From assembly GCA_022457155.1 (NCBI GenBank), contig JAJGOT010000131.1, forward strand, positions 680,001-744,000: a DNA stretch of 64,000 nt, given 5' to 3'. The stretch comes from Cladopsammia gracilis (Eukaryota > Cnidaria > Anthozoa > Scleractinia > Dendrophylliidae). Position 1 is the stretch's first letter, and each line of letters opens with the position of its first letter. Below are positions 53,642-64,000 of the stretch, piece by piece. The notes beneath the pieces were generated by a model. It made no database searches, was not told the origin of the DNA, and worked only from the letters and a program-made list of their open reading frames with translations. The position numbers were made by a program, and so were the translations under genes.

Positions 53642-56600
53642 TTACTTCCTTAACATAGTGCAAGAGCACCAGCCACATACTAAGCCCTCTGTTTGTGTTC
53701 CTTGGGTTGCCTGGTTTTCATTCGCTGCTCGCAGTGACGGCTTCAAAGCACTGTGTTCTAGAGGTGATCGATTCCTCAGGAACTCATCACTCAGGGTCCA
53801 CCAGCTCTTGTGTGACACGCTGCCATTGAGCATGCGTGGGAGGCGCACAAAACGCTGCCGAACTGACAATGTGTGACGGACAGAATTCTGCAGAAAAGAT
53901 AAATTAAAGTATTTCAGTGACAGAAAAAAATTATATCCCAGTCATTGAGTTATGGGTTTGGAAAGAAGTACATGTAGAATGCGTGAACAGACCTAAGTCA
54001 GTGTACATACTGGGTGCAATGCCTTGTACCCTGATGAGGATAACTCATCTTCATCGTGCATAGAATTATGTCACGCAATGCATGAACAATATGTAGGTCA
54101 CGTAATACAGCGAAGTACGCATAACGTATTTCACTACAGTACCTTCCATCCGGTCGAAGTCAGCTCGTCTCCTTTATCTCTAAAATATGGAACATTGACA
54201 GTTATCCAGCTATAAATCTCATGCAGCGTCATCTTCCTTCCCGGAGCAGATACGAGAGCCATTGTAATAAGGTCGGAGTATGAACCTTTTCCCCAGGGGT
54301 TACTTAACGCCTGTTTTTTTCCCTTGGAACGGCGTGAGTGGCGGTTTTTTGTGACTGGTCGATGGTTGTCTTCTAAGGCAGCTGATCCATTCTATGGATA
54401 CAATACAAATAGGATCAACGAGTGGAAAGCTAACAATGCTGTTTGGAATGAAAGAGGAAGTGCAATTTGGTGAAGTGGTGAAAGTAGCAGTTTTTGATTC
54501 GACCTTAACTTCGTTTTGGGTCAAATTCTGCAGTTCATGTCGGATTGTGCATAGAATAACCAGCAGATTTATGTAATTTATTATCATGGTGATGTAATGC
54601 AAGCAAACATGTCTTGTGGCCCATATTGCACCGAAGCACTCACAACGAAGAGATTAGAAGTATCGTCAGCGTTCAGCACAAAAGACAAACGAAGGCCACG
54701 AACAAAGCTTCAATCAAAAGTCAAACGGACTTAAAAAATTATCCAACCATCGCACCTACACCAAAAATGGAAAACTTTTAAGCTGGCGCATTCTTGACAT
54801 ATTTTATATAAATACAATTGATCACAATCCCATCAACTCAATCACAGCTCTTCTAGAATACTTACCTTTTGTGGTTGATTCATCTGTCCATCCTCTCCTT
54901 CTCGGTCATTCTTCTCGGCTGATTCACCCTCGTGCCAGCCATTCGCATCACCCAGCTGATCTTTACCATGTCCGTTGATCGCTTCTGAACTGTTTTGGCA
55001 CTTTGGAGATTCTTGAGTCTATACAAGGAAAAGCAAAGGTCGACAGTCATTGTAAAATAAAAGACGACTTCCATCTACTCATTGGACTCTAACAGATAAT
55101 TCCCCTCTTGGTTTAGCCGTAGCAGCTACTACATTTTTATTTTAGAAGAACCTCGGGAGGAAATCGATATTGGAGGAAAGCGAGGACTCAAGTACGGGGG
55201 TTTATTGGCGGGAAAAGGGAGCTTGCTTGGTCAGTGGGTTTTGCCTGTTTGTTGTTCGCATAATCGCATTATTATAGCACCTCTATTAACGTCAAAATTA
55301 CAGCCATCGCACGAGTAAACGTTTTCCTTTGATGCGGTATTTTAGAAAGAAGCATTAGAGTTAATGAGTCATGCTTTGCGTTGACAGTTTCATTTATACA
55401 ACGTTCAATCAAAGATTGTTTGCCTAAATAACAAAAAGTTAATATATGGAATTAAAATTTTTATGCATAGCCACATTCGTCTATAACTCTTTCTTGTTTC
55501 GCTTTGCTTTGTTTCTCTTACCAAAACGCTTTGAAAACTGAAAATTGAGCCCAAGAGGTAGGGACATTACCCACATTTCCAGTTACAGCTGATTACTATG
55601 GTAGAATGTGTTCATGACTCATCGACTATGTCGACTTAACAAATACGATAACATATCTTTGACTCCTTCAGCTTGCTCACGTGGTATTTCCTATGTTTTC
55701 CACGATCCATGCTCTCACGGTCATAATGTCCGTTTAGTATCTGGTACTCTGCTGGCACTGCTTTTGAACCAAATTCCTGTGTTAAAGGAAAAACGTATAT
55801 TTATCACTAATAATAGAGCACGGGATAACTGCTTGCTCCTTAAAGCAGATAGTTTGCGTATGTCGTTTTTTATTGTAAAAAAAAAAAAATAACAAATAAC
55901 TGTTCCAAGAAAATTTGAATGGTTATACACCAAGATTTTATCCAAAACAGCACCACAGGAAAGTACTGCTCAAGAGCTTTCATTTCAATAGTCACACATT
56001 AGGATTTCATTTGCAAACTCAAAACTTAAAGCCACAAACTCAAAAGTTATAGTATAATTAATGACCAGGACAATAGCTAAGCACTGCTCAATTTCATTTG
56101 AACGAATGTTGACACATAATTTTATCTTTTTAAATGCACGAAACACTTGTTATTTCCCAGTGCGCCATTTTATATCGTGTACTCTGCCTTTCCTTAGGTG
56201 GAAGAAAGTTCTTCGTATAAAACTCTCAATTTGTGTAAGCTTAATTTTGGGTAGCAAAATTTGTATTTGCTACTTGTTAAAAGTGTCGGTAACAAATGGC
56301 GGGGGTAAAATGTTGGAACAAGCCTTTTTACTGAATAAAACTTTATTTATCTCGATGAATCCCACCGGGGTCAAAGAATTTTTTTCCTTTCCTCGACAAC
56401 CAGGCTCATTTCGAATATCATTAAAATGTCCTTTTCCACCCCGATATTCAGGTTTTGTCTCAAAAATCTCAGGAAACAAAACATTCCGCCGTCAATGAAA
56501 CTTCCACCTTCTTCAAAACTAAAAAGAGACAACTAACTTACGTTTGGATCGAATTAAACCAGCACAAATATTAAAAATTGAAAATAAATTTTATACTTCA

Positions 56601-59600
56601 TCTGTGGTATCTTTAAATCCGTTGATCTTTTGTTGCTTCATCGTTTGTTCTTTCCCTTGCGCATGCTCTGCTCGCTCCAGGGTCTTGCGATCGTATTTTC
56701 CGTTTTGATAGTAAGAATCAAAGGGCCATGTCCTCTTAAGATGTGCAACTTGTGAGCGAATTTCCTGTTTATAAATAAAAGTATATGCATAATCAGAAGT
56801 TATGCCCGAAAACTAGATGACTGAAAACTGATCTGCTTCTTAATTATCAGAGTAAATTTTGTGTCTAAGATAGGCAACTTGGCTTATTTTCGGAAATTTA
56901 CGTTTTACAATCGACTCCCGTGATAACGAACATCCTCCATGTGGTGTTTGTTCATTAGATAGTCTTCAATAGTCGTGCAGACAGTTTATACTTGGTCATT
57001 GAATATATAACATTTTGGTGAACAAACTGAATTGAAGACATCTATGCAGTAGGTAAATTGATTTTAATCAGCTGTTTTAGTTTTCCGCTTTTAGAGACCA
57101 AATGAAGTCTCTACAAGTCTGTAATAGCCGGGGTTTTGGTTTGTAATCTTCTATAACTTTTTGTCAGGATTGAATTTGCTGTCGGTAATAGCAGGATGTT
57201 AGCTGAGCGGGAGATGACTGCATCTAATTAATTGTATTGTATTAGCAGCCCCTTGAAAAAAGTACTATCACCACTAGTATATACGATCACTTTACCATCA
57301 CAAAAATCCAAAAAACAAGAAAAGAAAAGAAAGTCATATACTTCCTCTCTTGCTCCCTCCTCTGTTATCTGAGAAAGAAGTCGATGTGAAGAACAATGAA
57401 GTCGGTGCGAATCAATGAGTCATGAATAAAGTCAACTTCAAACAAAAGCATGACCACCATAGTTGACTTTCGGAAACTAAATAGTTTCTTGAACAAAAGT
57501 ACTATATTCAGCATCCTACAAGAACGCAGTAAATCGCGTTCTGTCGTCACTTTTTAAATGACTAGAAATGTGCTTTTAGCAATCTGCGCTGTGTGAAGTG
57601 AAAAGCAGGTTGTTTGCAACATATGCGCCACAGAGGCAAACGTGATGCAATTTTCTTTTACCATTTGTCAACAAATTCACACGCATCAGAAACCAGACAT
57701 CAGTTTCTATGTCATTTAACAATTGCTTTCGAACCTGTCTTCAATCCAGCTAGCGCATATCCACGTACCTGATCCTTGACGTCTCTTTGATAAATTTATA
57801 GAAACTCCATTTCTTCGGTTGCTGCTATTAACTTCCAGACCAAAACTAAGAAAACTAATTCCGCCTGCTCTAATTCATGGACACTAAAAGTTCAACTCGG
57901 TCAGATTATCATCTATCTAATATTAGGTTTCATGGCTTAATCGTGAATCTGTCGATTTTTTTCCGCAGTTAACATTGCTTTTTTAGTAAAACATCTTTTT
58001 ATTTAAAGGCCCAGTATCACCCAAAATGCATTGCGCGCCCAATGCCCCGGCGATTGAATAGCGAAGCGCACAATTACTATTTATAGAACTAAAACTCAGA
58101 CAAACAAACCAAAAGTGAATCTCAGGGGATTCTTAATAAGGAATTTCTATTGTCAGAAATGCAAGAATAAACAAGAATAAATTATAAACTCAGACAAACA
58201 TGAGTACTGACGTCATTTGTGCGCTTTGCTATTTAACGCAGTCGAAAATTCCCGAAAGAGCCAATCACGAGCGAGCTCGTCATTTGAAAACAAAAACAAA
58301 CGACCGCAAAGCCGAATGGGTGATAGTGAGCCTTTAACATTATTTATTGAAATTATCCCCCACAATATATACTATTTTGGTCGTTGGAAAGAAGTTTTGA
58401 GTGATTTTCAATTAAACCAGGGTTTTCTCCCCATCATCCCGAACGAACCAACTACTTTTCCAATTTCGGTTTATATAAACTTCCGAAAATAAACCCTGCC
58501 CAACCCTCCCAACACCAAAACTCCACTGATAGAACTGATAGTTACCAATAATCAACCCCTCCCGTTTCCCCCGGACCACTCCTTCTCCTAACCCCTTGGT
58601 TACAAGAAAAAGAAAAATACTATTTAAGAGCTTAACCCTCGGTCGTAAAGGGTGGGGGATGCCAGCCCCTTCCCAACTCCCTCCTCCCCCTCCCCCTCCC
58701 CCTCCCTCCCCCCTCCCCCCTCATTAATTACACACACACACTTAAGGTTTTTCACCGATTTTTTCAAGAGCAATTTTTTCAGAGCACATGCCGCCTTCAG
58801 TGGATGTTCGTTTATCCCTTACCACATTTGTGAAAATCGGTTGCTATGGTAACGACATATGACGCCACAAGCAGCACTTATTTTGGTGACAAATAAGTAT
58901 AAAATGCTACAAAAAAACCCCGCAAAATCCCAGTTACCCAGCAGCGCCGTAACCCACAATATTTACCTTATCTTTTTGAGCACATCACAAGCTATATATC
59001 AAAGGTAAAATTGTAAACTGTGAAATTGTAAACTGCATTAGCAGTCTGGCAAAGTCCCTCGAACAGTGTTGTAAAGCGCATTTGAGTATCTTTCACATAG
59101 AAAGTGTGCTACATAAATGTATCATCTTTTTTTTAATCTTTTCAAATTATTGCAAAACTATAAAAGCCCAAGGGGAGTTGTACTACGGTGGGGGCATAAT
59201 TTGCATATACGTCCGAGGGTTAATCGTATTACATCAGGCCTAACTCTGTAAAGGAAGAACAAGTGGAGTGTTACGCTTCATGTAAACAAGAGTCTGACCT
59301 GGCAGATGTCAGATTTTTTATGTTTCGTCGCATGCTGTTTTTTATGCTCTGCTCCATCCGCGTCCTCCCGGTCATATTCACCGTTTTGTAACTTAGCATC
59401 AGAAGACCATGCCCTTTTTATTTGCAGATATTGAGAGCAAATTTCCTGTTATGGAAGAAAAATAGTAACACTTTAGTCTTAAAGTCTAAAACACCATGTC
59501 ACCGGTTCTTATCTTTTTACTTCTTTCAAACTTTATGAGCAGGCAAATGCATGGGATAATGTTTTAGAAAAAGGTGTTAGATACTCGGCGCGATATTCAT

Positions 59601-62600
59601 CTCCTTCTTTTGATCATTTCCGGCTGGATCGGAACCCAATATTGTGAAATATTTACTTTTTGAAATCACTCGCTATATTCTAAACGCATTATTAAAATAA
59701 GCCATGTCATGCGTTCCTAACTATCGCTGAATTCAGCATAAAAAATTCAAAATGACAGCTAACGACTAAAGCTTACATTGTCCAAATTTATATATTTTGT
59801 TTTATCTTAATTTTTTTTATCTTGTGCGCTAGTAGGACAAAAAGTGTTGAAATCCTATAGATACCAAATATTGTCAATTAGTTATCATATCCTAATAATA
59901 CTGGAATAACAGTTGTATATCACATACTTCCTTGCTCTTTTCCACATTCGCAGTATTGTTGAATCCCTCAGGTTTCTGTTTCTTCACGTAGTGTTTCATG
60001 TGTTCTCCATGGTCCATGTTCTCGCGGTCGTATTTGCCGTTTAGGACCTGCAAAACGGAGATCCCTGTCGTTATATTTTGAAGGGCTTGTGACGACAGAG
60101 TTTCCAGTTCAAGGGGTTTCCGTGCATTATCAGTGATACCTTAAACTGAACCTCCACTGTTACAACACTAAACTGATGTCAAATTGACGGAAAGGAAGTC
60201 TAAATTTCAATTCCTCTAATAAAAATTAGAAAGAAAAATTAAGTGTACAAAAAGATTGGCTACAAATTTCACCTCTTAACGGATATAAATTTTTCGCGCG
60301 CCGCCATTTTGATTATTTATGACGTCGTATGGCTGCCCAGTTGTTGCATACAAAAGAATGCCATTGTCATAGTCATAGAACTACTCTTAAGTGATTTCTC
60401 GAAGGGAAAGTAAAATGTGAATAACTTAATAACTAAAACTGAATAACTAAAACATTCGCCTAGCTAATGCAACTTTTCGTCTATTCCAATCTTGAAACCC
60501 GTAGCCAAAAACACTTATTTATATCTCGCTTTAGATTTTCTCTTTGCGAATAAAATCGAGCTGAAATAGTTTACCTCAAGACTTCTTTTCAGGTGTAGGT
60601 CACCCTTTGAAGGCATCGTGTTCGGTGCCCAGAAGTCGCCACTCATTCTGTCACTGCGCATGACAGGATACATCATGGGGACGATGTTATTGAAGTATCC
60701 CCAGGGGTACGTGGGGTCGGCAAAGCGACCTCCGGTGGCCAAACCATAGCCCTGCTGTATACTGGGAAGGAATTGTCTCTCTTCGTTTTGATTCACAAAC
60801 TCGAACAAAGAAAAATATATTCCGTATGTTAGTAGGTTCCAATATGAAATGAGAATGGATAATTATCGCATCTTACCAGACGTGGGAAAACGAAAAGGGG
60901 TTGAGATAAAGGGCGTTCAACACACACCCTTAAGATGAAGGAAAGTTGAAAGACATTTTCCACTACAGCGCACATTATTCTACTCATCTCCGTCGAAACG
61001 GAGTTCACACTGCAATATCGAAGCTACGGAGAACATTGACACAGAAACACAACACCTACTGCAATAACAAAGTTTACGAATAAATACCTGTGAGCTCAAA
61101 ACAAGAAAACAACGAGGTCATATTTATGCACGTGACTACTAAGCACGTGTGTGTGAAAAAGATGTTTTCAAAATAACGCCAACTAAACGGGTTAGTCGGC
61201 TCTTCGTATCATTGCGAAGCAGTTTCGAAGTTATAGATTCCTCTACCAATGGTTGGCTGTTTTAGCTCCCCTTAATCATAAGCTGAAACCAAAAGTGTCA
61301 AATAAACACGACAAATAACCCGCGAAGTCAAAACTGGAGTTGGATGTTAGTTCGCCTAACTTTGAAATCAGTGTCAATTAACTTACGTCAGCCCGGGAAT
61401 TTTATCTCTTTGGTTAGACTTCACAGGGATTTCATTGCTCCGCAGACTTCTTCAAGACACAAAGGATATTTTCTTTGTCTAATTTTTTTGTTTCACAAGT
61501 TCACCTTTGTGAATATTTGTCAATTGTCGCTGTGGAAAATCTAAATATAGATAGTTTGCAATGTATTCGTGTACATGTACAATACAACTGATTGCAATGA
61601 GTTTATTGGGAGGACTATGTTAAGTTACGAATTGGAGAAACAAAAAAAGATTAAATTGAAAAAATATACGAAATTAGATGATACGTTAACTTCAAGCAAA
61701 TATTCTTTTTGGGGATTAGTGTCACTTAATTTAATGAAATATTAGCATTATTTCAGGAATCGAGTAACCCACCAAACTAGGATGCTTGTGAAACAGCAAA
61801 CTATCATCCGTGTTGATCCATCTATGTCGTCCAGGCAAGTTGAGTGGAATCCCTTCGCCAAACCGATCTGCCATGTTGTGTTCTTTCAAGATGGTTGAAT
61901 GCACAGCAAGCGAGGGAGTACCGCTCCTAGAGGGTGCAGAGCTGGAGACGACATCCTCCCATGAATCGGTGACGTTTACTTCTTCTTCTTCTGCAGTCTG
62001 ACTGATCTCTGAGTCATCAAATTGATGGTTATGCTCTGAACTATTTCGTTTTGTTTCAATAGTATATTCCACGTTTGCTTGGGAATAGGAAGGAATGTTC
62101 CTGAGTTTCATCGCATTGCTTTTCTCCAGGAATTTTATCGCGCCTTTAGCACATTGATTCCAATTTCCATTTTGGTAACCAAGCTCCTGTGATGGTAGCG
62201 ATATACTAAGGTTTTCTTCTGTTTCTTCATCCGAAATCTCTTTTGACTCCAATTCCTCTTGATATGAGCCTGTTTGGACTTTTCTGTTCTTTCTCTGTTC
62301 TAGTTCTGCGGACATATTATGTTCATGGCGCTTGTTCAGCCAGTTGTCATACCCCTCGTTATCTGGACTGGATCCTCTGCTCACCAACCCGTTTGACTCT
62401 GATACGTCATCACTCCGTTCCTTCCATCTTGTAATATCATCGCGAGGGCGTCGGTTGGGTATTCCCTTTCTGGAGCGCCGGTGGGCTACAGATTTTGATA
62501 TAAGTTCCACAGCATTGTCAATAGTAACTGGTGTTTCCTCCTCGTCTTCGCTATCCGGCTTTTGGGCTTCCACCGCTTTCCTCTCTGACTCATTTTCTTC

Positions 62601-63254
62601 AAAGTCGTATCCAAAGTCGCTTGTTTGGATTATTGATTCCTTCTTGCCCTTTTTATTACTTTCCACGCCCAAAGAAACTGTAATCTCTTGAGGTTTTCGA
62701 TTTCGAGGAACTTCAATTTCGTCCCCGAAAAATTGTTTTTGCTTCTTAGCTGGCGATTCGGTTTCTGTGAAGCCAAACATGAAATGCGTGGCCATTCCTA
62801 AACAGGAAATATGTAATTACAATAAGTGTAAGTAGTATACTGAGCGCGCATCAAAGTAACACTAGTTTAGCTTGTGGTATCTCTAGAATATAGAGGTGAT
62901 GTCTTATATGTGACCTATCATTTTCGTTTAACGTTTATCGTTTTTCAGCTATTTCAGACCCTATCATTTAAAATACATTTGATCCTCTATTGATCGTTGT
63001 TATGCTTCAGTTCGGAAAATATCAATTATGGTATCAGCTCAAGACAATACCCTCTAAACGATAAAACATTCCTTGTCATTGGCCGTTTTCATACTAGAGA
63101 CGCATTATCCGTCTGGACGAACTGGGGCAAACATTTGTAGTTTGTCTGGTTATGCGTCCCTAGTATAAAGACGGGTACAAGACGCATTATCCGTCTAGAC
63201 GAACTATCTTTCGTAGTGCGTCGTTCAAGACGCATTTCGAAAGATAGTTCGTCT

Positions 63255-63296
<42 letters not shown>

Positions 63297-63321
63297 CATA
63301 ACAGGACGAACTATAAATGTT

Positions 63322-63352
<31 letters not shown>

Positions 63353-63961
63353 TCTAGGTTGTTCGTCCCGTCTTTACACTAGACGCATAACATGACAGAC
63401 GCATTAATCGTCTGGACGGACAATGCGTCTCTAGTATAAAAACGGCCATTTACGCCCTAGAAAGGAAATATGGATATATTATTAAGTTGTTTTATGCTTT
63501 ATTATAAACGATAATAGCTAAAGCTATGGGATTGGAATAAACAAAATAATCATTTGACATGTCCGTCTTTTTTCATGACATTATCGGCCGTATAGTAACG
63601 GCGTCTTTTTCAACATCAAGAGAGGATGAAATAAGAGAACAAATCCCCCATACATGGGCCTCTTTCAATGATAATTTTTTTCAATCTATGTTTAGAGCGT
63701 GGTCATAGTGCGCGGCTATTTTAAGGAAGACACCTGATTGGTCAGTTGTAATGACGTGGTGAAATTTAAGAGTTGGCGGCTTTGCTGTTCTGGGGCCCGT
63801 TTCTCAAAGGTCCCGATAACTTTTCGGGCCCGGAGCTAGAACAAAAAAATCTCACCTTCGCTTTCACGTCCTTGTCTCTGTTCCTTTATACTCGCGGATT
63901 CCCCACTGCTTTCAGTTCCTTTTATTTTCAGAAACTGACGAAGCTTTTCTCGAATGCTCAT
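53642..63961 (-). CDS. Unknown protein with exon-encoded NG-x-YDR repeats, nine exons
   Basis: I do not recognise this gene. Exons in transcript order: 63856-63961, 61773-62797, 60575-60799, 59928-60047, 59299-59445, 56597-56764, 55681-55776, 54866-55018, 53642-53887; 2286 nt, 761 residues. Exon 2 (341 codons) is acidic, low complexity and rich in Glu, Lys and Ser, so probably disordered, with an RRSRKG-type basic patch. Exon 3 encodes an aromatic-rich stretch (FADPTYPWGYFNN, MRSDRMSGDFWAP). Exons 4 to 7 carry NGKYDREN, NGEYDRED, NGKYDRKT and NGHYDRES, mostly preceded by LKR or IKR and followed by a conserved (A/G)EH or GKH. The last exon is basic and ends in a Cys cluster, CGWCSC. Every intron after exon 2 is phase 0. 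The reading frame is open upstream of the first ATG to the window edge, so the protein may start further out. The exon 3 acceptor (CGAG) is atypical. Confidence 0.7.
56380..56482 (-). other. Possible extra or decayed repeat exon of the unknown gene
   Basis: The minus strand reads KPEYRGGKGHFNDI, which can be aligned with AEYQILNGHYDRES of the next exon. A phase-0 model exists between a GAG acceptor and a CCCG/GTGGGA donor. Both splice sites are weak, so it may be a dead module. Confidence 0.25.
58660..58742. repeat. Pyrimidine tract and CA run
   Basis: About 60 bases of almost only C and T (CCTCCCCCTCCC words) followed by a short ACACAC run. Simple sequence within an intron of the unknown gene. 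Confidence 0.7.
63081..63447. mobile_element. 367-bp foldback MITE with repeated subterminal motif
   Basis: Ends GGCCGTTTTCATACTAGAG and its reverse-complement relative are bordered by ATT on each side. The word GACGCATTATCCGTC or its complement occurs about seven times, so the whole element is a nested palindrome with a central hairpin around CGAAAGATAGTTCGTC. It lies in intron 1 of the unknown gene. Confidence 0.8.
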
Positions 63962-64000
63962 TACGCTCGGGATGACAAACACACGGAGAAACGCGATCAC

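Noticed and set aside
61731..61772. Stop codon at the end of the 354-codon frame as the true end of a one-exon gene
   Set aside because: A donor TTG/GTGGGT just before it gives phase 0 and joins a following open exon with the same phase, so continuation is more likely; an alternative short end remains possible.

Overview
The window is metazoan nuclear DNA, most likely from a cnidarian and plausibly a stony coral. It is AT-rich, has long GT-AG introns, a single-exon class A GPCR, clear animal orthologues (eEF2 kinase, NUDT1/MTH1), and a very dense load of short inverted-repeat transposons, tRNA-derived SINEs and LINEs. The taxon is inferred from style and gene content and was not tested by a search. 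No bacterial, organellar, rRNA or CRISPR features were seen.

Layout. 1-0.8 kb: nothing recognised. 0.86-5.3 kb: a tandem duplication; the first copy carries an intact GPCR (minus strand), the second a pseudogene that lost its start codon and most of its membrane segments. 5.6-6.9 kb: the last two exons of an alpha-kinase gene (plus strand). 10.4-31.0 kb: a complete 12-exon eEF2K gene (minus strand, 705 aa predicted) whose introns hold nested transposons. 31.6-35.7 kb: a complete three-exon NUDT1 gene (plus strand, 156 aa), head to head with eEF2K across about 560 bp. 35.7-53.6 kb: repeat-dominated DNA with a 43-bp minisatellite inside larger direct repeats, a PIF/Harbinger relic inside a big palindrome, a 4.5-kb L1/Tx1-like LINE with an open ORF2 and perfect target-site duplications, and a degenerate ~75-bp satellite split by a 1.25-kb piggyBac-type element. 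53.6-64.0 kb: a nine-exon minus-strand gene of unknown function (761 aa predicted), in which successive phase-0 exons encode diverged copies of a module with the signature NG-x-YDR.

Gene relationships. eEF2K is a calcium/calmodulin-dependent alpha-kinase that slows translation elongation; NUDT1 cleans oxidised nucleotides from the dNTP pool. Their shared upstream interval could couple two stress-response genes, which is inference. A second, unrelated-looking alpha-kinase end lies tail to tail with eEF2K. Otherwise the neighbours show no common pathway.

The repeat fraction is informative by itself. Many elements show readable target-site duplications (TTA, TTAA, TA, AAT, 8 bp, 14 bp, 15 bp), so several can be assigned provisionally to PIF/Harbinger, piggyBac or Kolobok-like, pogo-like and hAT-like groups, and their nesting order can be read. 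Exon models were built by hand from reading-frame continuity, splice-site dinucleotides and phase agreement. Exon edges of the unknown gene are the least certain.
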